A stretch of 64,000 nucleotides of DNA from Strigamia acuminata. Its lineage: Eukaryota; Arthropoda; Chilopoda; Geophilomorpha; Linotaeniidae. The stretch covers positions 6,076,001 to 6,140,000 of the forward strand of contig OX442319.1 in NCBI GenBank assembly GCA_949358305.1. Reading direction: 5' to 3'. The translations under genes were made by a program, and so were the position numbers. This document shows positions 24,721-37,866 of the stretch, one piece after another. Below the pieces are notes generated by a model, which was given only the letters and a program-made list of their open reading frames with translations, was not told where the DNA came from and ran no database searches. Position 1 is the stretch's first letter. Each line of letters starts with the position of its first letter.

Positions 24721-26528
24721 ATTTGTTAAAAATGACAAATAAATAAAAAGTTAATAAAAAAAATCAAACAATTTAACAAAACAAAATAATAATAATAGTA
24801 ATAGTAATAATCTATTGCGGTGGATCTTGCAATGGTCGATAACCTTCGATTGGATACTTGAGTGGTGTGGCTCCAAAGTTTGCAACAAGATTTTCGCTGT
24901 AAGCCAAACTTATTGCAGGAAAATAGGCAATAGGAATCGGATGTATCGCCAACACCTTTTTCTTGGGAAAACTGGCACGATAATGTTGCCCAGCCTATTT
25001 GCATAACACCTTTTGAGCCTAACATAAGCTCAAAGTGCCATTTCCCTATTGCAAATTCGTTTATCATCGTTAAGAATTGATTTTTGAAGAAAAAGATGAG
25101 ATTTCACCTTTATAAACACAAACATTAGCACGCAAAGAAATGACTTATCATGAATACCGGTATGTACAAAGTTGTTGCAAAATGTGCCGTGTGAACTGAA
25201 AACATTTCGTGGTATTCCACTGTCTTTTATTTGTGAATATAATCATTGTCACTGTGAGAGTAATGCTGATGGGCATTAATGCTGAAGATGATAAAAAGAC
25301 ACCTCCTTGTAATAATACATCTAATTCTACTGAAAGAATACAAAATGATAATTCAGCGGTTGCTGTTTTTGGGTAAACTATGTGATATGTTTTGTTGATT
25401 GATTATCAATAAATTTATGATGTTCACTGATGAAATACATTTTTGGTCGGCGGCCACTGGTGGCAATATTTGAGAATCAATTAACATATGAGAAAAGAAA
25501 TTTTTTTATTTGTTGAAAGTTTTAAAAATGAAAAATCAAATGAAGTTGAAACTATTTTTTTAGTAATAAATTAGCAGTATTTTTGTTTTTATTTTCATTT
25601 TCATTTTATTTTTATTTGGCTGTCATCTAGCGGTCGTGGAAATGACTCGGTTAAACGCGAGTTAACGACTCGGATCTGGAACTAAAGCCGTAATATATTT
25701 TGTTTTATGCTTTTATTGGGAAAATAATTTTTTTTTTTTATTAGAATTTTCATTTAATCTAACGAGTAAACAAAATTACAAAACTGCATCGATTATTCCC
25801 GTTTCTGCGGGACCGTTTCACGAGGGCGACGACAATGGCGACAACCGGACTGCGACATCATCGGACTGCGAGTTGTGTTGTGATTTTTTACATTAAAAAC
25901 ACGGAAGATGTCTCATAAACTCATGTTGATACGATAAAGTAGTGAGACTTAGTTCTCGGCGAGCTTAAATTCAATCTTTCAAAGAATTCCAAGAGAAGTT
26001 TCAACCCGAAAACGATGGATCGTTTGCATCGGCTATTTTTCGTCGTAACTACAAACACGAACTTTAAGCGGGAATAAGTCACTTGGAAACTTGTAACTGT
26101 AAATCTGTGATTGTGTGAAATAATAATTCAACACCAAATAACCAAAAGGTAGAACAAAGCAACTAAACTCTAAGTACTTTTCATTTAAATTTGTTTAAAT
26201 TATATTTGTTGTCTGTCGTATTTACACTTCAATTATTTTAATGTTGTTTTTTTGTTTCGTAAATAGATCCACAATCAACTCCCAATTAATTGTAAAATTG
26301 TTTTATTAAATTATGTAAAAATACGTACGATCCAAAATTACAAATAAAATATAAATGACAATAAAATTTGACCAGAAAAAAATAAGCCGGTGACATTGGG
26401 AGCGAACTGGATGGTCGCGAATTGCAGATATTGGAATGTTTGTTTGTGTGTTGTGTCGCCAGGTGTAAACGTCTGATTATCGTATTGGCGCCGACCAATC
26501 AGGATCGAGCGCATTGTTTAAGCACATG

Positions 26529-26537
26529 TATATAAAA
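26529..26537 (+). promoter_or_regulatory. TATA box upstream of the PRPF6 copy
   Basis: TATATAAAA, 63 bp before the ATG at 26600. Confidence 0.5.
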
Positions 26538-26599
26538 TTGTTCGTCATTTAAAAGATAGTATCATTATCATCCCAACCTACAGAAATACTACCGAAACC

Positions 26600-28055
26600 A
26601 TGTCAGTAATTACCACGAATGTGCTCGTGAATAAGAAGAGAAAACATTTCATCGGAGTCCCCGCTCCGCTCGGCTATGTGGCAGGCGTGGGCCGCGGAGC
26701 CACGGGATTCACGACCCGGTCGGACATCGGACCCGCACGCGATGCGAACGACGTTTCGGATGACCGTCATCCGCCGCCGAAACGCCAAAAGAAACCAGAG
26801 GACGAAGATGACGACGAGGATTTGAACGACGCGAATTACGACGAGTTTGCCGGCTACGGCGGAAGTCTATTCAGCAAAGACCCCTACGACAAGGAAGACG
26901 AAGAAGCAGACGCCATTTACGACGCCATCGATCAACGAATGGACGAGAAGAGAAAGGAATACAGGGAGAAGCGCATCAAAAAAGAAGTGGAAAAATATCG
27001 GCAGGAACGACCGAAGATTCAGCAACAGTTTTCCGATTTAAAAAGGAAATTGTGTGCTGTGGTTGATGGGAGCTAAGTCCAAATGGATGGCGGGCGACGT
27101 GTCGGCGGCGAGGAGCATTTTGGCGATCGCCTTTGAAGCCAACCCGAAGAGCGAAGAAATTTGGTTGGCCGCCGTGAAATTGGAGAGCGAGAACAACGAG
27201 TTCGAGCGCGCCCGCGTACTGTTGGAGCGCGCCCGCGTAAGTGTGCCCACTGCTCGCGTGAGGACCAAGTCGGTGAGACTCGAGTGGGCACTCAACGAGA
27301 TTAACCGAGCCCTGGAACTGGTGGACGAGGGCGTGCAACTCTATTCCGATTTCCCCAAGCTGTGGCTCATGCGTGGTCAAATGTTGGAGCAGAGCGGTCA
27401 ACTGGAGAAGGCTCGCGACGCCTACACGGAAGGGCTCAAGAAATGCCCCACCGACGTCAACTTGTGGCGACTGTTGGCCAATTTGGAGGAGAAGTGCGGC
27501 CAGCAGGTCAAAGCGCGTTCGGTGATCGAGAGGGGGCGAATCCGGAACCCGCAAAATGCACATCTGTGGCTCGAAGCGATCCGCATCGAATCTCGCGCCG
27601 GGTTCAAGGAAATTGCGCGCACGCTTATGGCCAAGGCGATGCAGGATTGTCCGAACTCCGGCATCCTGTGGGCCGAAGCCATTTTCATGGAGAACCGACC
27701 GCAGAGAAAGACGAAAAGCGTTGACGCGCTCAAGCGTTGCGACGGCGATGCGCACGTGCTGCTTGCCGTTTCTAAGCTGTTTTGGAGCGAACACGTACTG
27801 GGCAAGTGCAGGGAGTGGTTTAATCGCACCGTCAAGGTCGATCCCGATCTCGGAGACGCTTGGGCGTACTATTATAAGTTTGAGCTGCGGTATGGCACCG
27901 AGGAGCAACGGGAAGAGGTGAAACGACGATGTGTGAGCGCGGAACCGCACCATGGAGAGAAGTGGTGCGCCGTTTCCAAAGATATCGTAAATTGGCGTCT
28001 GCGCACCGAAGAAATTCTAGTCTTGGTGGCAAATGGCGTGGTCGATATTAATTGA
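26600..28055 (+). pseudogene. PRPF6: Intronless, internally deleted PRPF6 (U5 snRNP protein) copy
   Basis: 26600-27076 encodes the PRP1 N-terminal region ([20 protein letters not shown], then [10 protein letters not shown] and [14 protein letters not shown]) up to [13 protein letters not shown]. At 27050-27054 the sequence jumps to the C-terminal HAT repeats ([10 protein letters not shown] ... [13 protein letters not shown]) in another frame, which runs to 28055. Roughly 450-500 residues of HAT repeats are missing, and the junction shifts frame, so the first frame ends after seven foreign residues. No intron interrupts either part, unlike neighbouring genes, which suggests a retrocopy. The position of the usual start Met reads GTG (V-NKKRKHF) and an in-frame ATG nine codons upstream has taken over. 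PRPF6 bridges U5 and U4/U6 in the tri-snRNP; this copy cannot make a full protein. An assembly deletion is the alternative. Confidence 0.8.
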
Positions 28056-28129
28056 ATATTTTAATTTTATATCCTTTATTTCAGGAATTGATAAAATAAA
28101 ATTCTTCTTCTTTGTTTTAGTGAATTTTG
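28056..28129. other. 3' flank of the PRPF6 copy
   Basis: Short AT-rich link to the inverted duplicate that starts at about 28130. Confidence 0.4.
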
Positions 28130-30126
<1,997 letters not shown>

Positions 30127-30455
30127 TTCATGAAGAACAATACAATTTTCTACTTGAATTATTAATCTTTTACCTTCATTTTTCTTTTAAAGAATATTTT
30201 CAATTTAAACAGTTTTTTTTATTCAAAAAGCGGAATTTTAGGTTTAGATAAGGAATTTTTTATTATTTAAAAAATATTAAAATAGTAGAAGGAGTGTTTT
30301 TCAATTAGCAGTAAAGTTTTGTGATGAGAAAAAAGTATTGAATTTTCCTCTCGGATAATCCAGATAATCCAGATCGATGCATCATAGAAACGTTAATATT
30401 TTATTACTATTTGGAATAACAATTCAATTTATGTTTACATCACGATTTACGTACA
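30127..30455. other. Spacer downstream of MsrA
   Basis: AT-rich, nothing recognisable except the 3' flank of the MsrA transcript. Confidence 0.4.
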
Positions 30456-30514
30456 ATGAATTTCTATCAGCACAAAGGACTTGTAATTTATCCTAAATGT
30501 GCATCATTTTTTCA
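30456..30514 (-). promoter_or_regulatory. SECIS-like hairpin in MsrA 3' UTR
   Basis: Located 53 bp after the MsrA stop. On the RNA strand: lower helix UGAA/UUCA, then the quartet AUGA (30507-30504) facing UGAU (30469-30466), then stem GCACA/UGUGC, a small U bulge, AGGA/UCCU, and an apical loop that begins AAA. This is the order of a eukaryotic type 1 SECIS. The quartet-to-AA spacing (14 nt) is slightly longer than the common 10-13. Judged by eye only. Confidence 0.65.
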
Positions 30515-30566
30515 AAATATATTTGTAAATCATTTATGCAATACAAACGAATTATTAAATAAGACA

Positions 30567-31538
30567 TCAATGGCCACACTGGCTTCTCTCTGCAGTACGA
30601 GCTGCTTTGATTACGTAAGCCGCTTGTTCCGAATCCAATCCTAGCATTGGCACTTCTTCCTTGAACTTTGCCACGTCTCCGTAACTAGCAATATAACCGT
30701 TAAGTCGACTGCAGATATGGGAATCCGTCATTTCACCTGGCTCCAAATCTAAGCTCACTAATAACCACGGGTGTTGTTTTAAGATATACTTTTGATGATA
30801 TCTAAAAAAAAAATTAAAGAATTTTAAATAAATCCATTTTACATTAATACCATATTTCTTCCATTCTTTTTTCTTATTCTCCAAACCAATTAAATTCTTT
30901 TTATTACGTGCAAATGATCGATTTTTATTGATTTTTGCTGATTTTTGTTGATTTTTGTTGATTTTTGTTGATTTTTGTTGATTTTTGTTGATTTTTGTTG
31001 ATTTTTGTTGATTTTTGTTGATTTTAGAATGGAAGAAATACGGTAATTACTATTTGTACTCTTCAGCATCGTAAAAGGCTTGAGCCGGTAAGATTTGAGT
31101 GGCAACTTTGCCTTTTTGCTTCATTTCTTCAAAATCTTTTTTAGTGCTAATAGCCAATCTCTGCTGATTTTCATTGTGATAAAAAATTGCTGACATGTAT
31201 TGACGTGGTTTCTTTATCATTGGATCGTGATTGTTCCAAAATATGTCCAAAATATTTTCATACGTAGTTTGATTCGAATCGAATTCAATCTGCACAGTTT
31301 CGCTGTGGTCAGCCCTTGAAATATTATCAAATATTACATTTATATATTTATATTTGAGTATAGTTGTTTCTTACAGATTCCTGTAAGTTGGATTTCTACT
31401 AGTTCCTCCAGTGTAGCCCACTTTAGTCTTGATGACTCCAGGAGCACAGCCGAACTGCGCTTCTGGAAACCAAAATCAAGACATTGCAAAAGTCGCCCGT
31501 TCTGGTGCGCATTTCTGCGTGCTATTTGACGTTTCCAT
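30567..31538 (-). CDS. MSRA: Peptide methionine-S-sulfoxide reductase, probable selenoprotein
   Basis: Three coding exons, 31538-31375, 31314-31060 and 30801-30567, about 217 residues. MsrA reduces methionine-S-sulfoxide with thioredoxin. The frame matches MsrA throughout: FGCAPGVIKTKVGYTGGTSR, HSETVQIEFD, IFWNNHDP, YMSAIFYHNE and EEYHQKY. At the catalytic position the usual GCFWG is read as S-TGA-F-W-F (TGA at 31478-31476, codon 21), with family sequence in the same frame on both sides. The SECIS-like hairpin downstream supports selenocysteine there. The C-terminus SQCGH offers a resolving Cys. A spliced 5' UTR exon is likely (donor at 31653, acceptor before 31556), and the first in-frame ATG is at 31538. 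The gene is divergent to RNMT with a shared upstream region. If TGA is not recoded, the product would be a 20-residue peptide. Confidence 0.85.
30919..31024. repeat. 10-bp tandem repeat in MsrA intron
   Basis: About ten units of ATTTTTGTTG between exons 2 and 3 of MsrA. Confidence 0.9.
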
Positions 31539-31994
31539 CCAAAAAGTTGTCGAAATCTACAGAAAAATAAGCCAAAAGTCAGAAAATATATTTTAAAGAG
31601 ACAGATAGATAAATAAATGTATAATTTTTCATGCAAGACTATTATATGTTACCTTTTTGATGTGCCTAATTAATGCCGACGAAGTTCTCGCACGACACGC
31701 GTACATCAGAATTCATCGATTGCACAACGTTCGTGAAGATAAGAGAAGCTCGGATGCCTTATCATTCTTGTTTTGATTGGTTGACATTCCGACTTCATCG
31801 CCCTCTAGTAACAGGAAATTCAATTAAATCCATTATTTAGAATCACGTAGCGAAGCTGGCAGCGTTAACAAGCGACGTATAGACAAATCGTGAATATTAT
31901 TGACTGTCTAAAGCCTCAACTTGGAGAATTTATCAGTTTGTTTGACGAACATGAACTTATAGTTAATTATCTCGATATTAGGAAATCTGGGAAA
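31539..31994. promoter_or_regulatory. Shared divergent upstream region of MsrA (-) and RNMT (+)
   Basis: About 450 bp holds both 5' UTRs and, at about 31690-31860, the presumed two-way promoter. No TATA box is obvious. For RNMT an in-frame TAA occurs upstream (about 31872), so its start is the ATG at 31995. Confidence 0.5.
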
Positions 31995-33511
<1,517 letters not shown>

Positions 33512-33971
33512 TAACAAGAGTTGTTGTTGTTAATTCATCGGCAGAATCTGTTAGATAAAAACATTGTAGGATTTCTGTTTTCAATTAAAATGATTTTTTT
33601 TTTTTATTATTATTATGAAAATTATTTTATTCCGGCGGTTTCGTCCTAATTCAATTTTAGGCTTAAAAAGCAACAAATTGAAATTGCGAGTTACGAATTT
33701 TCAAAGTATCGTATATTCGTCAAATAAGCTGAAAATGAGCCAACGTAAATTGTAAACGTTCATTTGAAATGTTTCTAGTGGCGAAAATTAAAAGTAGATT
33801 ATAAAATAACAATGGAACTGTATTGTTTTTGTTTTACGTTTCAGAGCGGTCATTATTGAAAACGTGATATAGAAAACTTACACCCGTTTGTTCTTTGGTC
33901 GAATTTCATGGAAAAAAATGTCTAAATTGTTCAGTGTTTATTCAAGACAAGAGCGATTTCGCGCTTCGTAA
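33512..33971. other. Spacer between RNMT and the next gene
   Basis: 3' UTR of RNMT, then AT-rich DNA. An ATG frame at about 33918 (MSKLFSVYSRQERFRA) could belong to a first exon of the next gene, but no donor joins it in phase. Confidence 0.35.
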
Positions 33972-35311
33972 ATGATCTGCAGTCCAGGTCTCATCTATCT
34001 TTGCGTAGATAGTCTCAAAAAAATTAAAAGCAGTTTACAGGACTTAAAAGCTCATCTGAGTGCAGACCGGAAAAAACCTGAAGACCGCAAGTTGAATACA
34101 CGTTTCACGTCAGAGTTACATCCTTGTAACTCGGTTACAAAGATTTTGGAAAGAATGCCAACTCAGGACAAAATCGACAAGTAAATATTACTTAATTAAG
34201 AATATACCGTAATCAAATGATGATAATAATACGTCGTAATTTTAAATACAAATTTCATATCTCTTGTTCCAGTCAACCACAGTTCACTGCTCACGCCGTG
34301 ATGTACCAGCACAAAATTGCATTTTTGGTGCAAAAATTATAATTTTTGAGTAAATTCTATTTTTCTAGGTGCAAGCACAATTATTTTCATCTGGATACTG
34401 GATTTTTGGTGCAGAAATTACACTTTTAGATCAGAAATTGCATTATTTGATGCAGAAATTGCCTTTTTTGATGCAGAAATTACACTTTTAGATCAGAAAC
34501 TGCATTATTTGATGCAGAAATTACACTTTTAGATCAGAAACTGGATTATTTGATGCAGAAATTGCAGTTTTTGATGCAGAAATTGCAGTTTTTGATGCAG
34601 AAATTGCAGTTTTTGATGCAGAAATTGCAGTTGTTGATGCAGAAATTGCAGTTTTTGATGCAGAAATTGCAGTTTTTGATGCAGAAATTGCAGTTTTTGA
34701 TGCAGAAATTGCAGTTTTTGATGCAGAAATTGCAGTTTTTGATGCAGAAATTGCAGTTTTTGATGCAGAAATTGCAGTTTTTGATGCAGCAGGAGCAAAC
34801 ACGATTCTTTACACCTGAATACTGCATTTTAGTTGCAGAAATCACACTTTTAGCATTTCTCATTACAAAAGCAAAGCAGTTGCGACGCCTCGTTTGTCCG
34901 CACCAGCATAACATTAACCATGACTGATAAGTACAGTGCATCTAATTATTTTTTTGTGCTAACAGGTGTGAGAAATTTTGCGCCAATTTGCACTGCTCCA
35001 AGTCATCCGGGAAGAGTCTGATCCCAAACCGAGTGACGCCTGACACCAGCGGGCTGACGATTGCCGAAAGAGACAAAGCTCGCTACGCGCGGGAGAGAGG
35101 TGTCTACAAACCGAAGAGAAAAGGCCTCGGCACGAAAGGAAAGCGAAAGCCGTTGAAGCCCACGCCCATTCGGCCTCGACAGGCGCCAGTCGGTCCCCCG
35201 AAGAAGCAACCGAAGAACAAGACCGATGTGCTCAAGAGACACATTGCAGAGAAGCAAGCCACGGCGAAGTTGAAGTTGAAGAACAAAAAAATTAAGTTGA
35301 ACATGAAGTAA
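33972..35311 (+). CDS. Small lysine-rich protein, unknown (possibly nuclear)
   Basis: Two exons, 33972-34180 and 34966-35311, in phase (donor ACAA|GTAAAT, acceptor AACAG|G), about 184 residues from the ATG at 33972. The true start may lie in an unseen upstream exon. The first part predicts helices (SLKKIKSSLQDLKAHL); a Cys/His-containing step CEKFCANLHC follows directly after the splice. The C-terminal 90 residues are very basic and Pro-rich (ERDKARYARERGVYKPKRK, then KPLKPTPIRPRQAP and a K-rich end), as in nucleolar or RNA-binding proteins. Codon use and splice sites look genuine, but I do not recognise the family. The intron is mostly a 21-bp minisatellite. Confidence 0.55.
34395..34795. 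repeat. 21-bp minisatellite (GCAGAAATTGCAGTTTTTGAT)
   Basis: About 12 nearly identical units from 34554 to 34793, preceded by diverged units with CACTTTTAGATCAG. All six frames are open through it, which creates spurious repetitive ORFs. It lies in the intron of the basic protein gene. Confidence 0.95.
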
Positions 35312-35959
35312 ATTAGAAGCGCAAAGAAGCGGAAACGTTTTGGTCGATGGAAAAAAAAATTCTCGATTACTTTCACATTGTGTTTTGATTTTTAAGAACA
35401 AAAAAATGACGGTGTTTTAACTGCGGCGGCAACTAAAGTGGTTGCCAGAAAAATTAAAAATTGTAATTGTTTTATACAACCGAAAACACTGATTAAAAAT
35501 TGAAAATGGTGTGATGTGATGCGTAAATTGTTTCGAATACAAAACACAGAGACACACAGTTTAAGATTGATATTCTTTATTGTCATGGTTGTCTAGGGGT
35601 TAGTGTGTCGTCGTGGTTGGTGGGTCCGATGGTATGCCATAGGAGCTGCTGAGGATCGTCTGGTTAGTATTGCCAGTGCCGACGGTTAAGGAAGTCTTTG
35701 ATGGTCACACTGCCTTCTGGGCCACCACAGTGTGGCTTAAGTCGACATAAATAAAACCCAACAAATTCCATTTCTCCATTTATTTATTCATTTATTTATA
35801 ATTTATTTATTTATGAATCAAAATCGTGTGCATTTTGTTTTGGAAATGTAAACACCTCGATTAAGAAAATCCCTGCTTCTACAAAAATAAAAAAATAAAA
35901 ATAAATTTTTATTTTTTTTTTTTTAAAAAAAACAAAATAAATAAAAATTATTATTTTTT
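35312..35959. other. Spacer with dispersed repeat fragments
   Basis: 35565-35600 has TTTATTGTCATGGTTGTCTA, related to the TTTATTGTTGTCTAGGGG ends at 14478-14495 and 42170-42187. 35630-35690 has the GCTGCTGAGGATC family. The rest is AT-rich, with an ATTT run at 35780-35815. Confidence 0.55.
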
Positions 35960-37866
35960 TCATTCTCTGCAAATAATTACTTTCGTGAAATCATTTTCCG
36001 TGAATCGACTTGTAATGAGTTTGTCAGCGACCTCCTTAAATATCAAAAATCCAGTCTGACGTTCCAACTCCTGTTTGCTCACACAAAACTGTCTCAAATC
36101 CAAATTCGCATGAACCTTGTTTTCAAACCGGTAGCAATCGAGCCGAAAAGTGCCATTGTTATGTTGACAAAGCAAAACTTTAAAGAAATGAGTCGGAATC
36201 GCAATCGGACTTCCTCCAATCAGCGCGTACTTCACCTTCCATTTACCATCAACAACATCTCGCCTACAAACATCAAAAAACATCATCAATCCAAAAAACA
36301 AACCAAAAACAAATCCAAAAACCAAATTTACTGAGGTAAATACAACGGTCCAGTCAAAACGAAGACATTCTCGTAGTATTTTGCCAAATACGCAATGTAC
36401 TCGCGCAACTCATTCCACACGGTACGACAATGTTTATCTTCATGATGATAATCACTTCCCACTCTCTGAAACAAACACGACATTCCAACGACATTTAAAA
36501 CGGTATTTACCGCCCAAAACGACATTCAAAACGGTATTTACCGCCCAAAACGACATTTAAAACGATATTTACCGCCCAAAACGACATCCAAAACGGTATT
36601 TATCGCCCAAAACGACATTTAAGACGGTATTTACCGCCCAAAACGACATCCAAAACGGTATTTACCGCCCAAAACGACATCCAAAACGGTATTTACCGCC
36701 CAAAACGACATTTAAGACGGTATTTACCGCCCAAAACGACATTCAAAACGGTATTTACCGCCCAAAACGACATTCAAAACGGTATTTACCGCCCAAAACG
36801 ACATTTAAGACGGTATTTACCGCCCAAAACGACATTCAAAACGGTATTTACCGCCCAAAACGACATTCAAAACGACATTTACCTGAGCAACCACATTACT
36901 GCACACACACGGATCCAAATCGCTATAAGACCGAAGATAAAACTCAGCAAGATGCTGAATCTTGAAATCCTCCACCACCATCCGACAAGTATAATCTTCA
37001 TGAGCAGTCCGGAAATCCTTGGGAATCCGAACTTCGGCCTTGCTATGAACACTCGATTTCTTTCCGTCGTAAATGTCGTTATTCGCCTGATTCACCTGCT
37101 CCAAAGTCCAGCACGGCGCCCGCTTGCAATTGTCGTAACACATGACGAAGTCGTTGTACTCGATCAGCCATCGTTTTCCGATCTTCGGACCCGGAAAAAC
37201 CTTCCCGCCCTGCCCGTATTTGCACCACTCGATCGTCGCGCGAGGACCTTCGGCACCGCTGTCCTTTTTCGGACTGCTCGTCCGAAATTCCTCTCTCGGT
37301 GCCTCCTGAGATATCTCCATCTTGTCCTCCTGCGACGTCACCATCGCGTGGCTAAATTCGCTTTCGGCCGCCGCCGCAGCTCTTTCGGCCGCCGCCGCCG
37401 CCTTTTCGGCCCTTTCGGCTTCCGCCCTCTCTTCCGCCTTCAAATCGGCCCGGTACTGTTTCAGCGCCAGCTCGTATTGCGCGACGTTTCGTGTCGGAAG
37501 ACAAATCCAATTGCCGAACGTGGACAACTGCTCCGGAGCGTCGGAATCCGGTTTGACGCGCTTTAGTGTGAGTCTGAGGTCCTCTTTGGGGCCTTGTGGG
37601 GGCTCCGGGGGCTCCGGGTGATCGGGAAATGCGCGTTTGATTGCGGGGGTTCGTGATGGCATGAGTGGGACGTCTGGGGAATCCGGCGAGTCCGCAAAGT
37701 TGGGCACGCCGTGTATGGTTGCGTTTAGGTCGCAGTCTTGGCTGTCGTCAGTGGAACATGGAGGTTGGGCTTTTACTTGCATAAAATCGCGTCTCCATTT
37801 GTGCGCGTATGTTGCGTAGAGACAGCCGCAGACACCGACGGCGGAAGTGGCCCAACGTCGCATCAT
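35960..37866 (-). CDS. Endonuclease G-like protein with degenerate active site
   Basis: Three exons, 37866-36883, 36465-36332 and 36263-35960, about 473 residues. The last 280 residues align with mitochondrial endonuclease G (DNA/RNA non-specific nuclease fold): KYGQGGKVFPGPKIGKRWLI, FVMCYDNCKRAPCWTLEQVN, SNVVAQ, YENVFVLTGPLYLPQ, KVKYALIGGSPIAIPTHFFK and a closing FLIFKEV block. EndoG cuts DNA and RNA with a His in a DRGH motif and a metal-binding Asn. Here the DRGH site reads KIQH (His kept), and the positions of the metal Asn and the following Glu read Cys and Arg, so catalysis is doubtful. The N-terminus has a short hydrophobic Arg-rich mitochondrial-type leader. A long linker follows with an Ala/Glu coiled coil (AEAERAEKAAAAAERAAAAA), absent from canonical EndoG. 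Intron 1 is a 31-bp repeat array. Confidence 0.8.
36480..36882. repeat. 31-bp minisatellite in EndoG-like intron 1
   Basis: About 12-13 tandem units with the core ACGGTATTTACCGCCCAAAA. It begins directly at the splice donor of exon 1. Each unit contains, on the gene strand, GGTAAATACC, so it repeats a donor-like GGTAAAT. Confidence 0.95.

Larger units (their letters stand above)
20374..26528. other. Long spacer with repeat debris, no clear gene
   Basis: Notable parts: an AAAAT tandem at 20870-20908; a minus-strand hydrophilic frame of about 100 codons at 21583-21274 with no recognisable domain; a compositionally distinct, GC-richer stretch (about 22600-24250) that looks like eroded mobile element sequence but has no identifiable domain; and a direct repeat (24172-24310 and 24581-24720). 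The segment 25780-26500 is the 5' flank of the PRPF6 copy. Confidence 0.4.

Noticed and set aside
26976-27953. Minus-strand 325-codon frame opposite the PRPF6 copy
   Set aside because: Antisense shadow of the HAT-repeat coding region.
34521-34941. Repetitive frames on both strands encoding QKLQFLM or KTAISAS repeats
   Set aside because: The 21-bp unit is a multiple of three, so every stop-free frame stays open; this is intronic minisatellite, not a repeat protein.
36480-36882. Regular 31-bp repeats resembling a CRISPR array
   Set aside because: There are no unique spacers, no cas genes, and it lies inside an intron of a nuclear gene.
36952-37566. Plus-strand frame opposite the EndoG-like exon
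   Set aside because: Antisense shadow; the minus strand carries the conserved domain and splice sites.
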